Below, in pieces: positions 18,088-28,179 of a stretch of DNA of 64,000 bases. The notes under the pieces are model-generated. The model ran no database searches and was not told where the DNA came from. It was given only the letters and a program-made list of their open reading frames with translations. A program made the position numbers and the translations under genes. Each line of letters starts with the position of its first letter. Positions within the stretch are counted from its first letter, which is position 1. The DNA is taken from NCBI RefSeq assembly GCF_017741815.1, contig NZ_JAGHMF010000010.1, positions 1-64,000 on the forward strand, read 5' to 3'. The stretch is from Rhizobium sp. 16-488-2b. GTDB taxonomy: Bacteria; Pseudomonadota; Alphaproteobacteria; Rhizobiales; Rhizobiaceae.

Positions 18088-19110
18088 TTAACCGGCGCTG
18101 TGGCGGCTGACGGAGCCGCGAACTATCAGCTTGGTTTCAAAGCGGATTTTCTGTGGCGGATCGCTTTTTCCGGAGAGCCGGTCAAACAGAAGCCGCGCGG
18201 CCGCCCGCCCGATTTCGGAAACCGGTTGCGAGACGACAGTGATCTGCGGATCGGTAAATGTCGCCAGATTGAAGTCGTCGAAACCGATCAGCGAGACGTC
18301 GTGGGGAATGGAGATTCCCATCGAACGGAAGGCAAGAAGAGCGCCCTGCGTCATCAGGCTGTCGACCGTGAAGAGCGCCGTCGGAGGCATCTTCTGACTG
18401 AAGAGCCGTATGGTCGCGTCAACGGCATGCTCTACCGTGGATTGTGAAACGGCGATCAGCCGGTCGTCCGGTGCGATGCCGCTGGCAGCAAGTGCAGTCC
18501 GGTAGCCGGTCATGCGCTCGCGCGAGGTGAAGATGCGCATATCGTCCTGCAGCAGGCCGATGCGGCGATGGCCCATGGCGATGAGATATTCCACCGCCTT
18601 GCGCGCGCCCCCTTCATTATCCACCACCACATGGTCGCTCTCGACGTCCTCGGCAACACGGTCGATCAGGACGAGAGGCACGTTCTCGAGGTTCAGGCTT
18701 TGAAGGTGGGCGTTGTTCGTCGCTGAGGTCGGCGCCACGATGAAGCCGCGTATCGACAGTGAGCGCAGGCTCGACAGAAGCGAAATCTCCTGGTCCAGCT
18801 CCTCCTCGCTGCTGCCGATCACGAGGTTGTGCCCGCATTCGCGCGCAAGAACCTCGATATCATGGGCGATCCGAGCGAAGAACGGATTCTGGATGTCGCC
18901 GAGGATACAGCCGACGATCGGCAATTGGCCGTTGCGCAGCGCCTGCGCCAGGCGATTGCCACGGTATCCCAGCTTTTCCGCCGCCGCCTGAACCTTCTGG
19001 GCGGTCTCGTCGCCAACATAGCCGTAACTGTTGAGAGCCCGGGCGGCCGTTGCGCGCGACACATTGGCGAGCGCCGCCACATCCTTCAAAGTCGCGCGTT
19101 TGCGAACCAT
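18088..19110 (-). CDS. LacI family transcriptional regulator of the SIS/CUT1 operon
   Basis: The protein has 340 residues. The N-terminal HTH is TLKDVAALANVSRATAARAL (about 7-26), followed by the hinge helix (GYRGNRLAQAL) and a periplasmic-binding-protein-like effector domain that contains VGCILGDIQNPFFARIAHDIE and FDDFNLATFTDPQITVVSQP. It is encoded just upstream of the operon, on the same strand, and a perfect palindrome lies between it and the SIS gene. It most likely represses that operon until the sugar-amine substrate or its phosphate binds. Its recognition helix (VSRATAAR) differs from those of the paralogues at 24095 and 35413 in few positions. Confidence 0.9.
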   Translation of the reverse strand: MVRKRATLKDVAALANVSRATAARALNSYGYVGDETAQKVQAAAEKLGYRGNRLAQALRNGQLPIVGCILGDIQNPFFARIAHDIEVLARECGHNLVIGSSEEELDQEISLLSSLRSLSIRGFIVAPTSATNNAHLQSLNLENVPLVLIDRVAEDVESDHVVVDNEGGARKAVEYLIAMGHRRIGLLQDDMRIFTSRERMTGYRTALAASGIAPDDRLIAVSQSTVEHAVDATIRLFSQKMPPTALFTVDSLMTQGALLAFRSMGISIPHDVSLIGFDDFNLATFTDPQITVVSQPVSEIGRAAARLLFDRLSGKSDPPQKIRFETKLIVRGSVSRHSAG

Positions 19111-19224
19111 GTCACCCTTCGATCATACAACAGGAGCCTTACAAGGCCCCCTTGTAGCTGCGGGTTTTCGGTTCGCATAGGGCCTCTGCAGCACGCAAAT
19201 ACAGAGGACAGGTCGCAACATCCG

Positions 19225-19246
19225 GCCCCGCCATTTACGGCGGGGC
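19225..19246 (-). terminator. Hairpin after the FAD oxidoreductase gene
   Basis: GCCCCGCC (19225-19232) pairs perfectly with GGCGGGGC (19239-19246) around ATTTAC. On the transcribed strand it starts 13 bp after the stop of the gene at 19259-20389. There is no T-run, so it may be a weak or Rho-assisted terminator. Confidence 0.5.
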
Positions 19247-19258
19247 TCTCCCGTTCGC

Positions 19259-20389
19259 CTATCGCGACGCAAAACGCTCCGGCCGGAAGGTTGCAAGCAT
19301 GGGATGCTCGGCGCCCGTCGCGATTTCGTGAGCCAGCAGTTCGCCAACGATGAGGCCGAGCGTTGCCCCGCTGTGGCTGAAGGCGACGTAGTAGCCCGGG
19401 ATGGCCTTCAACGCGCCGACAACAGGTTCGCCATCACCGGGGATCGGCTTGCCGCCAACGCCTATGGAGGCGACCTCAAGCTTCGGATTGCCCTCCATCA
19501 CCTTCGCGGCCTCGGTCAGCAAGGCATCCACGACGGCCTCGTCAATGTGGTAGCCACCATCCGCGCGCAGCCTCACCCCCTCGTCCGCCGCCCAGTCAGC
19601 ATCCAGCGAGAAGCTGCCGCCCGGCGCCGGACGAACGGCGACACGCGGCGTGTTCAAGACGGCGCGCAAGGGATGGGCGAGCGGCCTGGTCTGAACCAGA
19701 AGGGCGACCGGCGTCCCGTCGCCGATGGTCTGGCCGTTCTCCGCAGCCATCCTCGGCACGGCGGGGCCGGTCGCCAGCACGACGGCATTGGCGAGGAAGC
19801 GCCCACCCTTTGCCGTTTCGGCCCCGACGGCCCGGCCGCCCTCGACAAGGACCCGTGCGGCCCCTTGCTCGGTCACCAGCACGCCCCCGAGCGCGGAAAA
19901 CTCCTTGAGAAGCAGGCCGATCAGCGTCGGCAGGTCGACCCAGCCTTCACCGGGATTGAAAATCGCGCCCTGCCGCGTGATTGCGCGCGCATCGATGCCG
20001 GACGTGACGCCGGCGACGGCAGCGGCCGGAAGCCACTGCGCATCGTAGGCAAGCGAGACTTCGTAGCGAAAGGCCGCGTCGATCTCGTTGCGCGCGTCGT
20101 CGGCATCCCAGGTCAGGCCGCCGTCGAAGCGAAGCCAGTCGGCATCCGGAAACCGCGCCGCAAGCGTGCGGTAGCGGTCGATGCCGGCCATGCGCAGGTG
20201 GTGATAGGGTTCCGAGCGCATACGTGCCGAGTTCAGCCAGGAGAGCGAGCGACCGGAAGCCCCGTTGGCCGGCGGGCCGTCGTTGAGAATGGTCACGCGG
20301 ATGCCGCGCCGCGCAAGCTGGACGCCCGTGGAGACGCCGAAAATGCCGGCGCCGATGATGACTGCCGAAGAGATGGTGTTGTCGGTCAT
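19259..20389 (-). CDS. FAD-dependent oxidoreductase of the DAO family, possible amadoriase (SocD-like)
   Basis: The protein has 376 residues, with the FAD motif VIIGAGIFGVSTG (10-22) and the substrate-side stretch GASGRSLSWLNSARMRSEPYH. The C-terminal FSHSGATLGLIVGELLAHE is the second FAD-contact segment. DAO-fold enzymes in this position oxidise secondary amines, including fructosyl-amino acids, which yields glucosone and the free amino acid. It is the last of four genes (binding protein, fused ABC, Gfo/Idh, this) divergent from a LacI regulator, a layout I recall for socABCD/socR of deoxyfructosyl-glutamine catabolism. The assignment to amadoriase is by context; sarcosine or D-amino-acid oxidase activity remains possible. 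Confidence 0.65.
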   Translation of the reverse strand: MTDNTISSAVIIGAGIFGVSTGVQLARRGIRVTILNDGPPANGASGRSLSWLNSARMRSEPYHHLRMAGIDRYRTLAARFPDADWLRFDGGLTWDADDARNEIDAAFRYEVSLAYDAQWLPAAAVAGVTSGIDARAITRQGAIFNPGEGWVDLPTLIGLLLKEFSALGGVLVTEQGAARVLVEGGRAVGAETAKGGRFLANAVVLATGPAVPRMAAENGQTIGDGTPVALLVQTRPLAHPLRAVLNTPRVAVRPAPGGSFSLDADWAADEGVRLRADGGYHIDEAVVDALLTEAAKVMEGNPKLEVASIGVGGKPIPGDGEPVVGALKAIPGYYVAFSHSGATLGLIVGELLAHEIATGAEHPMLATFRPERFASR

Positions 20390-20433
20390 GGTGGTGTCTT
20401 TCAGTCGGTTGGTTATGCGGATGGATCAGGCTG

Positions 20434-21441
<1,008 letters not shown>

Positions 21442-21459
21442 GGTGTCCTCCTTCCCGCC

Positions 21460-22968
21460 TCAGAGCACTTCCGCAAGGAAGCGCTGGAGACGCGGGCTCT
21501 GCGGGCTGTCGAAGATTGCCGCAGGCGTGCCCGCCTCCACCACACGTCCCTCGTCCATGAAGACGACCTGATCGGCGACGCGGCGGGCAAAGCCCATTTC
21601 GTGCGTGACGACGACCATGGTCATGCCGCGCTTGCCGAGATCGGCCATCAGGTTGAGCACGCCCTTGACCAGTTCCGGGTCGAGGGCGCTCGTCACCTCG
21701 TCGAAGAGGATGACTTCCGGCTCCATGGCGAGCGCACGGGCTATGGCGACGCGCTGCTGCTGGCCGCCCGAGAGGCCGCCGGGCCGGTGATGCTGCCGGC
21801 TCGCAAGGCCGACATCGGCAAGGCGCGCCTTGGCGACGCGCTCCGCCTCGGCCTTCGGCAGGCCCTTGATCTTCGTCAGCGAGAGCATGACGTTTTCCAG
21901 CGCCGTGTGATCGGGAAAGAGATTGAAGTGCTGGAACACCATGCCGACGCGGCGGCGAAGGGTCTCCGGCTTCATCGCAAGAATACTCTCGCCATCGATG
22001 AGGATGTCGCCGCTCTTCGGCTCGACGAGGCGGTTGAGCCCGCGCAGCAGTGTTGACTTGCCGGAACCGGAGGGACCGATGATGCAGGTGACGCTGCCGG
22101 GCTTTACGGTGAGGTCCACGCCCTTGAGGACGTCCAGATCGCCATAGGCCATTCCGAGATTCCGAACGTCGAGACTGCCCCCCTTGAAGGTCGTTCCGGA
22201 GGTGCGGCCGGCACCATCGAGTTCGCTGACCTCCTCCAGCCCGCTGGTGATGACCGCCGGGCGCTGCTTGCCCACACGCAGGCGGTTGTCGATGGCGTTG
22301 ACGACATGGGTAAGCGGCACGGTGACGACGAGATAGAAGACGCCGGCCAACAGCAGCGGCGAAAGATTGCCGGTCACCACGGCCTGGTCTTGCCCCACGC
22401 GAAAAATCTCGCGCTCGGAGGCCAGCAGGCCGAGGAAGTAGACGAGGCTCGAATCCTTCACATTGCCGATGAACTGGTTGACGAGGGCCGGCAGCACGCG
22501 GCGCACGCCCTGCGGCACGACGATAAGCCGCATGCCCTGCCCATAGCTCATCGACAGTGCCCGGCAGGCTTCCATCTGTCCGCGATCGACGCTCTGGATG
22601 CCCGAGCGGAAGATCTCGCCGATATAGGCGCCGGCGATCAGGCTGAGCGCGAGAATGCCGAGCGGATAAGGCGACGGACCGAACAATTCGCGGCCGATGC
22701 GGGCGAACCCCTGCCCGATCAGCAGGATGGTGACGATGGCCGGCAGGCCGCGGAAGATATCCGTATACAGGCGGGCGGGGATGCGCAGCCAGGGCGAACG
22801 GGAAATGCCCATGATGGCCAGCACCATGCCTATGACGACGCCGAGCACCGTCGAGGCCGCCGCAAGGATCAGCGTGTTCTTCAAACCGACCGTGATCATG
22901 GTCGGCAGGACTTCGGCCATGGCGTTCCAGTCGAGGAAGCTGCGCCGCAGGTTTTCAAGCCAGTTCAT
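21460..22968 (-). CDS. Fused permease/ATP-binding protein of a polar amino acid-type ABC transporter
   Basis: The protein has 502 residues. Residues 1-230 are a HisM-type permease (EAA-like loop MEACRALSMSYGQGMRLIVVPQG). Residues 265-502 are an ATPase with Walker [10 protein letters not shown] (298-306), signature [14 protein letters not shown], Walker B VILFDEVTSALD and VVTHEMGF. Permease and ATPase are normally separate genes, so the fusion is distinctive; I recall a similar two-domain protein, SocB, in the soc system. With the binding protein at 23029-23865 it forms a complete importer if the permease acts as a homodimer. It would import an amino-acid-like compound such as a fructosyl amino acid. 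Confidence 0.85.
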   Translation of the reverse strand: MNWLENLRRSFLDWNAMAEVLPTMITVGLKNTLILAAASTVLGVVIGMVLAIMGISRSPWLRIPARLYTDIFRGLPAIVTILLIGQGFARIGRELFGPSPYPLGILALSLIAGAYIGEIFRSGIQSVDRGQMEACRALSMSYGQGMRLIVVPQGVRRVLPALVNQFIGNVKDSSLVYFLGLLASEREIFRVGQDQAVVTGNLSPLLLAGVFYLVVTVPLTHVVNAIDNRLRVGKQRPAVITSGLEEVSELDGAGRTSGTTFKGGSLDVRNLGMAYGDLDVLKGVDLTVKPGSVTCIIGPSGSGKSTLLRGLNRLVEPKSGDILIDGESILAMKPETLRRRVGMVFQHFNLFPDHTALENVMLSLTKIKGLPKAEAERVAKARLADVGLASRQHHRPGGLSGGQQQRVAIARALAMEPEVILFDEVTSALDPELVKGVLNLMADLGKRGMTMVVVTHEMGFARRVADQVVFMDEGRVVEAGTPAAIFDSPQSPRLQRFLAEVL

Positions 22969-22991
22969 CAGGAGGTCCCTTGAAAGAAAGA

Positions 22992-23018
22992 CCGGTCCGA
23001 CCGGAAAGGCCGGACCGG
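22992..23018 (-). other. Intercistronic hairpin between the binding protein and fused ABC genes
   Basis: CCGGTCCG (22992-22999) pairs with CGGACCGG (23011-23018) around an 11-base loop, directly between the end of the binding protein gene and the ribosome binding site of the fused ABC gene. It could stabilise the upstream message or reduce read-through, so that binding protein is made in excess. The stem matches that of the hairpin at 16876-16901. Confidence 0.55.
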
Positions 23019-23028
23019 CAAGGCGGCG

Positions 23029-23865
23029 TCACGGCTTGGGAAGATAGGCATCCGGCATCGGCGTGCCGGGGAACCACTTTTCGTGCAGGGTTTTCCAGGT
23101 GCCGTCCTGCATGGCGGCCTTGAGGCCTTTGTTCAGCGCCTCACGCAGGGCATCGTTGCCCTTGCGGACGACGAAACCGGCCGGCGCGTCGAAGCTCGGA
23201 ATATTGACGGCGACCTTCAGCTCGGGATAGCGCGCCGCATAATCCTTTGCCGCCTCGTAGTCGAGGAAATGCGCATCGACGGTACCGTTATTGAGCGCGG
23301 AGACGGCGGAATTGTTGTCGGGGAACTTCACCAGATCGGCGCCCGCGAAATTCTTCTCGGCATAGATTTCCTGCAGGGTGCCCTGCACCACGCCAAGACG
23401 CTTGCCCTTGAGCCCGGCCGCATCGGTGATGGCGGCATCCGGCGTCAGCACGGTCAGGAAGCCGGCGAGATAGCCATCCGAGAAGTCGACGGTCTCCTTG
23501 CGCTTGTCCGTCGTACCGATGGCGGCGGCGGCAACGTCGAAGCGGCCGTTGGCGACCGAGGGCATCAGCGCGGAGAATTCTTGGCCCGTGAAGATCACCT
23601 GCTCCTTTTTGAAACCCAGGCGCTCGGCGACATTGAGGAAGAGTTCGATATCGAAGCCGGTAAACCCGCCGTCGGCGGTGGTGAAGGCATAGGGCTTGGC
23701 ATCGCCCATCGTCCCCACGCTGATGACGGCGGGATCGATGAGGCCCAGCGGATTGTCCTGGGCGAGCGCCGGTGTCGTGGCGCCTGCCAGCACGCCAAGG
23801 GCAACCGCGATGGCGCCGGTACGCAGCCGGGCAAAGTGGGAAGTGAGAACTTCGGTAAATCGCAT
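23029..23865 (-). CDS. Polar amino acid/opine-type ABC transporter substrate-binding protein
   Basis: The 278-residue precursor has a signal peptide ending near TPALAQ. The mature part has the SBP_bac_3 pattern: [50 protein letters not shown] and [19 protein letters not shown]. This family binds amino acids and opines. I take the ATG at 23865, which has an AGGAGA box; the longer frame starts within the promoter. It heads a four-gene operon whose upstream region carries two LacI-type palindromes. Confidence 0.85.
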   Translation of the reverse strand: MRFTEVLTSHFARLRTGAIAVALGVLAGATTPALAQDNPLGLIDPAVISVGTMGDAKPYAFTTADGGFTGFDIELFLNVAERLGFKKEQVIFTGQEFSALMPSVANGRFDVAAAAIGTTDKRKETVDFSDGYLAGFLTVLTPDAAITDAAGLKGKRLGVVQGTLQEIYAEKNFAGADLVKFPDNNSAVSALNNGTVDAHFLDYEAAKDYAARYPELKVAVNIPSFDAPAGFVVRKGNDALREALNKGLKAAMQDGTWKTLHEKWFPGTPMPDAYLPKP

Positions 23866-23992
23866 CTCGTTTCGTCTCCTCTGGTGGTGTCTGCGATGTC
23901 TCCAAGACGCAGGAAATCTCATCCGGACGGCGGCATGGGGCCACGCGTCCAGCCGATGCGCCTCGCATGCTGGAATTTGTGCTTCTTATTCC

Positions 23993-24008
23993 TTGAGACC
24001 GGTCTCAA
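23993..24008. promoter_or_regulatory. LacI-type operator 1 between the binding protein gene and the divergent lacI-type gene
   Basis: TTGAGACCGGTCTCAA is a 16-bp perfect palindrome. Its centre is exactly 21 bp from that of the next palindrome, two helical turns. A TATAAA stretch lies between the two sites, so both would block a promoter there. The core TGAGACCGGTCTCA differs from the sites at 18000-18013 and 36699-36712 only at one base per half-site. Confidence 0.8.
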
Positions 24009-24012
24009 TATA

Positions 24013-24030
24013 AAAGAGACCGGTCTCTTT
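24013..24030. promoter_or_regulatory. LacI-type operator 2 between the binding protein gene and the divergent lacI-type gene
   Basis: AAAGAGACCGGTCTCTTT is an 18-bp perfect palindrome that shares the core GAGACCGGTCTC with the neighbouring site. Two in-phase sites in the divergent intergenic region suggest cooperative binding and joint control of the operon and of the regulator itself. Confidence 0.8.
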
Positions 24031-24094
24031 GGCTTTTGACGATTGTTATCTTCGCATTTGCCAGTCGTCAATATCTCTTGTAAGGCTACCGTTC

Positions 24095-25165
24095 ATGGAT
24101 CAGAGCCCACCGCGAAACACCTCCGTCACCGTTGCCGACGTTGCGCATAAAGCCGGCGTCTCGAAGGCGACCGCCGCACGCGTTCTGGGCGGTTACGGAA
24201 CTGTCAGCGACCGGGTACGCGAGGCCGTTACCGCCGCTGCACGCGCGCTCGATTACCGACCGAACGAACTCGCCCGCAGCATGACGACGGGCCGCTCTGG
24301 CACGATCGGCGTCGTAGTCGGCGATATCGAGAACCCGTTCTTCAGCCTCGCCGTGCGCGGCATCACCGACGTTGCCCGGCAAGCGGGCTTCACCGTCATC
24401 CTCATCAATTCGGGCGAAGACGTCGGCGCGGAAAAGGCGGCGATCAGAACCTTGCTTGCAAAGCGCGTCGACGGCCTCATCGTCTCGCCGGCCAAGGAGA
24501 GCGATGTCGAGCATCTGCGCGAAGCCGCCCGCTCCGGCCTGCCGCTCGCGTTGCTGGATCGCGGCAGCGACGCACTCGACGTCGATACCGTCATCGCCGA
24601 CGACCGCCACGCTGCTGAGGGCATTACCCGCCGGCTCGTCTCGCTTGGTCATCACCGCATCGCTTATCTCACCGCCTGCGATACGCCCGATCACCGCTTC
24701 CATGCGGCGGGAGACATCAATACCGGCTCGGTGCGCCGGCGCATCGAAGGGTTTCTCGGCGTCTGTCGCGAAGCTGGCCTGATTGGCATGGAGGATTGGG
24801 TGCATGTCGGCGCCGCGACGCCGGAACAAACGCATCGCATCGTCACCGCAATGCTGCAATCGGCACATCGCCCGACGGCCATCATCGCGTCGGACAGCGT
24901 CATAGGCCTTGAAGTGTTCAAGGTTTGCCGTGACCTTGGGCTCAGCATTCCGGACGACCTGTCGCTGGTCTCGTTTCACGATGCGGACTGGACGTCCGTC
25001 ACGACGCCGCCCGTTACCGTCGTGCGCCAGCCCGTCTATGGCCTCGGCGAGACGGCGGCCAAGCTGCTGGTCGAACGACTAAACGGGAAGGGCGGCGAGG
25101 CCAGCCGCATCGTCCTGCGCACCGAAGTCGTCGATCGTGCCTCCATCGCCGACGCTCCCGTATAA
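24095..25165 (+). CDS. LacI family transcriptional regulator, divergent from the soc-like operon
   Basis: The protein has 356 residues from the ATG at 24095 (MDQSPPRNTSVTVADVAHKA). The HTH is VTVADVAHKAGVSKATAARVLGGYG; the effector domain contains VVVGDIENPFFSLAVRGITD and SLVSFHDADWTSVTTPPVTVVRQP. It is divergent from the binding protein gene, and two in-phase palindromes occupy the shared promoter region, so it most likely represses both directions and responds to the imported compound. The longer frame upstream would overlap the operators and has no ribosome binding site. It converges, 13 bp apart, with the OYE-type gene. Confidence 0.9.
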   Translation: MDQSPPRNTSVTVADVAHKAGVSKATAARVLGGYGTVSDRVREAVTAAARALDYRPNELARSMTTGRSGTIGVVVGDIENPFFSLAVRGITDVARQAGFTVILINSGEDVGAEKAAIRTLLAKRVDGLIVSPAKESDVEHLREAARSGLPLALLDRGSDALDVDTVIADDRHAAEGITRRLVSLGHHRIAYLTACDTPDHRFHAAGDINTGSVRRRIEGFLGVCREAGLIGMEDWVHVGAATPEQTHRIVTAMLQSAHRPTAIIASDSVIGLEVFKVCRDLGLSIPDDLSLVSFHDADWTSVTTPPVTVVRQPVYGLGETAAKLLVERLNGKGGEASRIVLRTEVVDRASIADAPV

Positions 25166-25178
25166 CATCGAGACATCC

Positions 25179-27230
25179 TCAGAACTGTACCGCGAGCCGC
25201 AGGGCATCCAACATGGCGGCATGCACCGACCGGCTGCTGACGGCGTCGCCGAGCCGATGCAACTCGAAGCCGGCGGGCGGCCGCGCGCGCAAAGGCGCGG
25301 CGCCCAGCAGGCTTTCGACCGACGTGGCGCCATCATTTGCCGAGAGCGGGCGCAGTTCCGCGAAAAGGTCGTTCACCGGCACGGTGCCATGCTCGACAAT
25401 GACCTGTGCGTGGGTCTCGAGCATTTCCCGGCCAGTCAGCAGGTGGCGCAACACCACCTCGCGTCGCCCCTCCCGCACGCTCACCGACACCAATTCGTAT
25501 TCTAGCAGCACCCGAACATCCCGTTCGGCGAGCGCCTTGCGATAGGTGATGCTCGAATGGTGCTCCATTTCCGGCGCGACGGAGGGGTCGCGGGCAACGA
25601 ATGTCACCCTCTTTCCCGCGGAGGCAATTTCCGCGGCAGCCGAGGGTGCGGGATGGCGTCCGGTCGCGTCGTAGATCAGCACCTCGTCAGCGATCTGCAT
25701 TGGATTGCCGAGCGCATCGGAGACACTGAGGCAAAGGTCGCTGCCTGCGACCGGACCAAAATCCGGAATGCCGCCGGTGGCGACGAAAACCAAGTCGGGT
25801 TGTTCGGCAAGAACCTCGGCCGCCTCCGCGTACACATTCAGCCGAACGTCGACGCCGAGCCGCTCCAGTTCGGCGGCGCGCCAGTCGACGATGCCGATCA
25901 GGGCGCGACGAAGCCTGGTTCTCGCGGCCAGCACCAGCTGCCCGCCAAGCCGATCGGCCGCCTCCAGCAGTACAACCCGGTGTCCCCGCGCAGCAAGCAC
26001 CCGCGCCGCCTCCAGCCCCGCCGGTCCGCCCCCGACGACGACTGCCTTTCGTCCCGCCTGCGGCGAGCGCTCGATCACCTGCGGCAGCCAGGTGTCACGA
26101 CCTGTCGCCGGATTGTGGATGCAATGCACCGGGCGATAGAGACAGTGCGAAGCGCCCACGCAGGGGCGGATTTCCTGTTCCCGGCCTGCTCGCAGCTTGT
26201 TGACGATCTGGGGGTCGGCCATGTGCGCCCGCGTCATGCCGACCATATCGACCAGCGCTGCTTCGACCGCGTAACGCGCTGTCGCGACATCGGCAATCTT
26301 CGCGGCGTGGAAGACCGGAAGATCCGTCTGCGCCTTGAACGATCCGACCTGATGCAGCCACGGCGCGGAGGCGGCCGTCATGTCGGGAATGTTGTAGACG
26401 AGCAGGTTGAGACGCGTGTCGAACCGGCCGAAAATACAGTTGAAGAAATCGACCAGCCCTTCCCGCTCCAGCCTGTTGGCAACCGTAACTGCCTCGGCGA
26501 AGCTCAAGCCGTCCTTGTGGTCCTCATCGATCGTGTAGCGGATGCCCACCGGATAATCGCTTCCGACCTCCCGGCGGATCTCCTCGTGGACCATGCGCAG
26601 GAAGCGCATGCGGTTTTCCAAGGAGCCGCCGAACTCATCCGTGCGGCGATTGACCATCGGCGACAGGAATTGCCCAATCAAATGGCCGCCGGTCATCGTC
26701 TCGATGCCGTCAAGCCCGCCCTCCCGCGCGCGCCGCGCTGACTGGCCGAAGTCGCGCACGATGCGCGCGATGTCGTGGCGGTCCATTTCATGGGCAAAGC
26801 TGCGGTTATAGTCCTCCCGCGAATGGGAGGGGCCGAGCGCGGGAAGCCAGGCGCCGACAGTGGCGTTGGCACGCCGGCCGACATGGGAGATCTGGCACAT
26901 CAGCGCCGCGCCATGGCGATGGACGCGTTCGGAGAAGGCGCGGAACACCGGGACGACCGCATCGCTCGACACGTCGAGCTGCGTGCCATCCCAGCTTGTA
27001 TCGGCGGAAATGCGCGCCGAGCCGCCGAACATCGTCAGCGCGAGCCCGCCCTTGGCCTTTTCCTCGTGATAGCGCTGATAGGCGTCGAGCGGAAGGCCGC
27101 CCTCGTCGAGGGCGGTCTCGTGGCTGGTGCTCATGATCCGGTTGCGCAGGGTGAGCCGGCCAACCTGCAACGGTCGCAGCAGCGGATCGGCCCTTCCTGC
27201 TGGCGCAACGGCTGGATTTTCCTCCTCCAT
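25179..27230 (-). CDS. OYE-type NADH:flavin oxidoreductase/FAD-binding protein (trimethylamine dehydrogenase-like) with an altered Fe-S motif
   Basis: The protein has 683 residues. Residues 10-350 form an FMN TIM barrel of the old-yellow-enzyme family (LLRPLQVGRLTLRNRIMSTS, DGIETMTGGHLIGQFLSP, NRRTDEFGGSLENR). Residues 385-670 are an FAD/NAD(P) domain with VVGGGPAGLEAARVLAARGH. The Fe-S region reads CVGASHCLYRPVHC (357-370): relative to trimethylamine dehydrogenase the second Cys is Ala360. Relatives demethylate N-methyl compounds or reduce enoyl groups. The start at 27230 follows the isomerase stop by 11 bp; the longer frame overlaps it. The gene is downstream of an FrlC-type isomerase and a GlpD-like oxidase. 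Confidence 0.75.
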   Translation of the reverse strand: MEEENPAVAPAGRADPLLRPLQVGRLTLRNRIMSTSHETALDEGGLPLDAYQRYHEEKAKGGLALTMFGGSARISADTSWDGTQLDVSSDAVVPVFRAFSERVHRHGAALMCQISHVGRRANATVGAWLPALGPSHSREDYNRSFAHEMDRHDIARIVRDFGQSARRAREGGLDGIETMTGGHLIGQFLSPMVNRRTDEFGGSLENRMRFLRMVHEEIRREVGSDYPVGIRYTIDEDHKDGLSFAEAVTVANRLEREGLVDFFNCIFGRFDTRLNLLVYNIPDMTAASAPWLHQVGSFKAQTDLPVFHAAKIADVATARYAVEAALVDMVGMTRAHMADPQIVNKLRAGREQEIRPCVGASHCLYRPVHCIHNPATGRDTWLPQVIERSPQAGRKAVVVGGGPAGLEAARVLAARGHRVVLLEAADRLGGQLVLAARTRLRRALIGIVDWRAAELERLGVDVRLNVYAEAAEVLAEQPDLVFVATGGIPDFGPVAGSDLCLSVSDALGNPMQIADEVLIYDATGRHPAPSAAAEIASAGKRVTFVARDPSVAPEMEHHSSITYRKALAERDVRVLLEYELVSVSVREGRREVVLRHLLTGREMLETHAQVIVEHGTVPVNDLFAELRPLSANDGATSVESLLGAAPLRARPPAGFELHRLGDAVSSRSVHAAMLDALRLAVQF

Positions 27231-27241
27231 GCCCGCACCAC

Positions 27242-28081
27242 CTAAGCCGGACCGAGGGCCTTGCGCATGGCCTCGATGCACTGTTTCAGGGGCGGGGTGG
27301 GATCGACATTGTATTTCCAGTTGGTCAGTTCGATCGTCAGCGAGCCCTCGTAATTTTGGCTGCGCAGATAGGCGGTAAGTTCGTCGAGGTCGATGATACC
27401 GTCGCCCCAGGCGAGATGACTGCCACCGGCATCGGAATCTGTGAAATGCACATGCGCGACGCGGCCGGCGAGATGGGTAAAATAATCCTGAGGCGTCTCA
27501 TGGGTCATCACCGCGCCTGCCACGTCATAGACCGCATATAGCGCGGGGCTGTTCAGCGTGTCCATCAGGTTGCGGATTTCCCTGGCCGAGCGGATGATGT
27601 TGGCAAAGGAATCCGGCAGTGATTCCATCCAGAGATCGATGCCGAGTTTTTGCGCGCGGTCGCAGAGCAGGCCCATGGAATCGACACAGCGCTCCAGCGC
27701 CTGTTCCGCAGGCTCGTCGCGGTAACCGCCGCCTGCCGTCACCAGAAGTGCCGGAGCACCGCATTCGGTGGCGAATTCCATGGATTCCAGGAAATAGCGC
27801 ACCGAACGGTCGCGCAGCTCCGCTTCCTTCGCTGAGATGTTGATCGGATAGATGCACTGCTCCGGCGTGAGGGCGACGATATCGAGGCCCATGCCCCGCA
27901 CTTTTCGTCCCAGCGCCCGCGCATCGGCCAGCGTCTTGTCACCGATATAGAAATGCGGCGCGGCGGCCCAAAGCTCGATGCGAGAGACGCCGGCCTCGCA
28001 GACATCGGCCAGAAACCGATCCATCGTATGCCGGACATAGTGGAAATTCATCACGCTGATATTACGTTCATCCAGTGCCAT
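27242..28081 (-). CDS. Sugar phosphate isomerase/epimerase, FrlC-like (second copy)
   Basis: The 279-residue TIM-barrel protein is related to that at 12811-13656: both have the ALTPEQ/CFTPEQ...YPINI stretch and HLAWGDG. Likely metal ligands are the Glu in WMESLPDS, Asp in AVYDVAGA, His in HVHFTD and Glu in TIELTNW. It would isomerise or epimerise a keto-sugar amine, or the sugar released from it. It sits upstream of the OYE-type gene, and a GAGAACGTTCTC palindrome lies 50 bp before its start, so it probably begins its own transcript. The substrate is inferred from context only. Confidence 0.75.
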   Translation of the reverse strand: MALDERNISVMNFHYVRHTMDRFLADVCEAGVSRIELWAAAPHFYIGDKTLADARALGRKVRGMGLDIVALTPEQCIYPINISAKEAELRDRSVRYFLESMEFATECGAPALLVTAGGGYRDEPAEQALERCVDSMGLLCDRAQKLGIDLWMESLPDSFANIIRSAREIRNLMDTLNSPALYAVYDVAGAVMTHETPQDYFTHLAGRVAHVHFTDSDAGGSHLAWGDGIIDLDELTAYLRSQNYEGSLTIELTNWKYNVDPTPPLKQCIEAMRKALGPA

Positions 28082-28130
28082 GTCTCTACTCCTCCAATGG
28101 TTGCCTGTATAAAAGAATTCTCAAGTATTG

Positions 28131-28144
28131 TGAGAACGTTCTCT
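28131..28144 (-). promoter_or_regulatory. LacI-type operator (A-type core) upstream of the FrlC-like gene
   Basis: TGAGAACGTTCTCT matches the perfect 14-mer at 36699-36712 in 13 of 14 bases and contains the full 12-bp palindrome GAGAACGTTCTC (28132-28143). It lies between the GlpD-like gene and the isomerase gene, 50 bp before the isomerase start. Confidence 0.7.
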
Positions 28145-28179
28145 CATGATTTCGTACAAATTCGTGTATTGTTGCCAGG

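Noticed and set aside
21460..22968. Possible assembly or frameshift artefact joining permease and ATPase genes
   Set aside because: The linker of about 40 residues is open and typical of a natural interdomain linker, and such fusions occur in related transporters.
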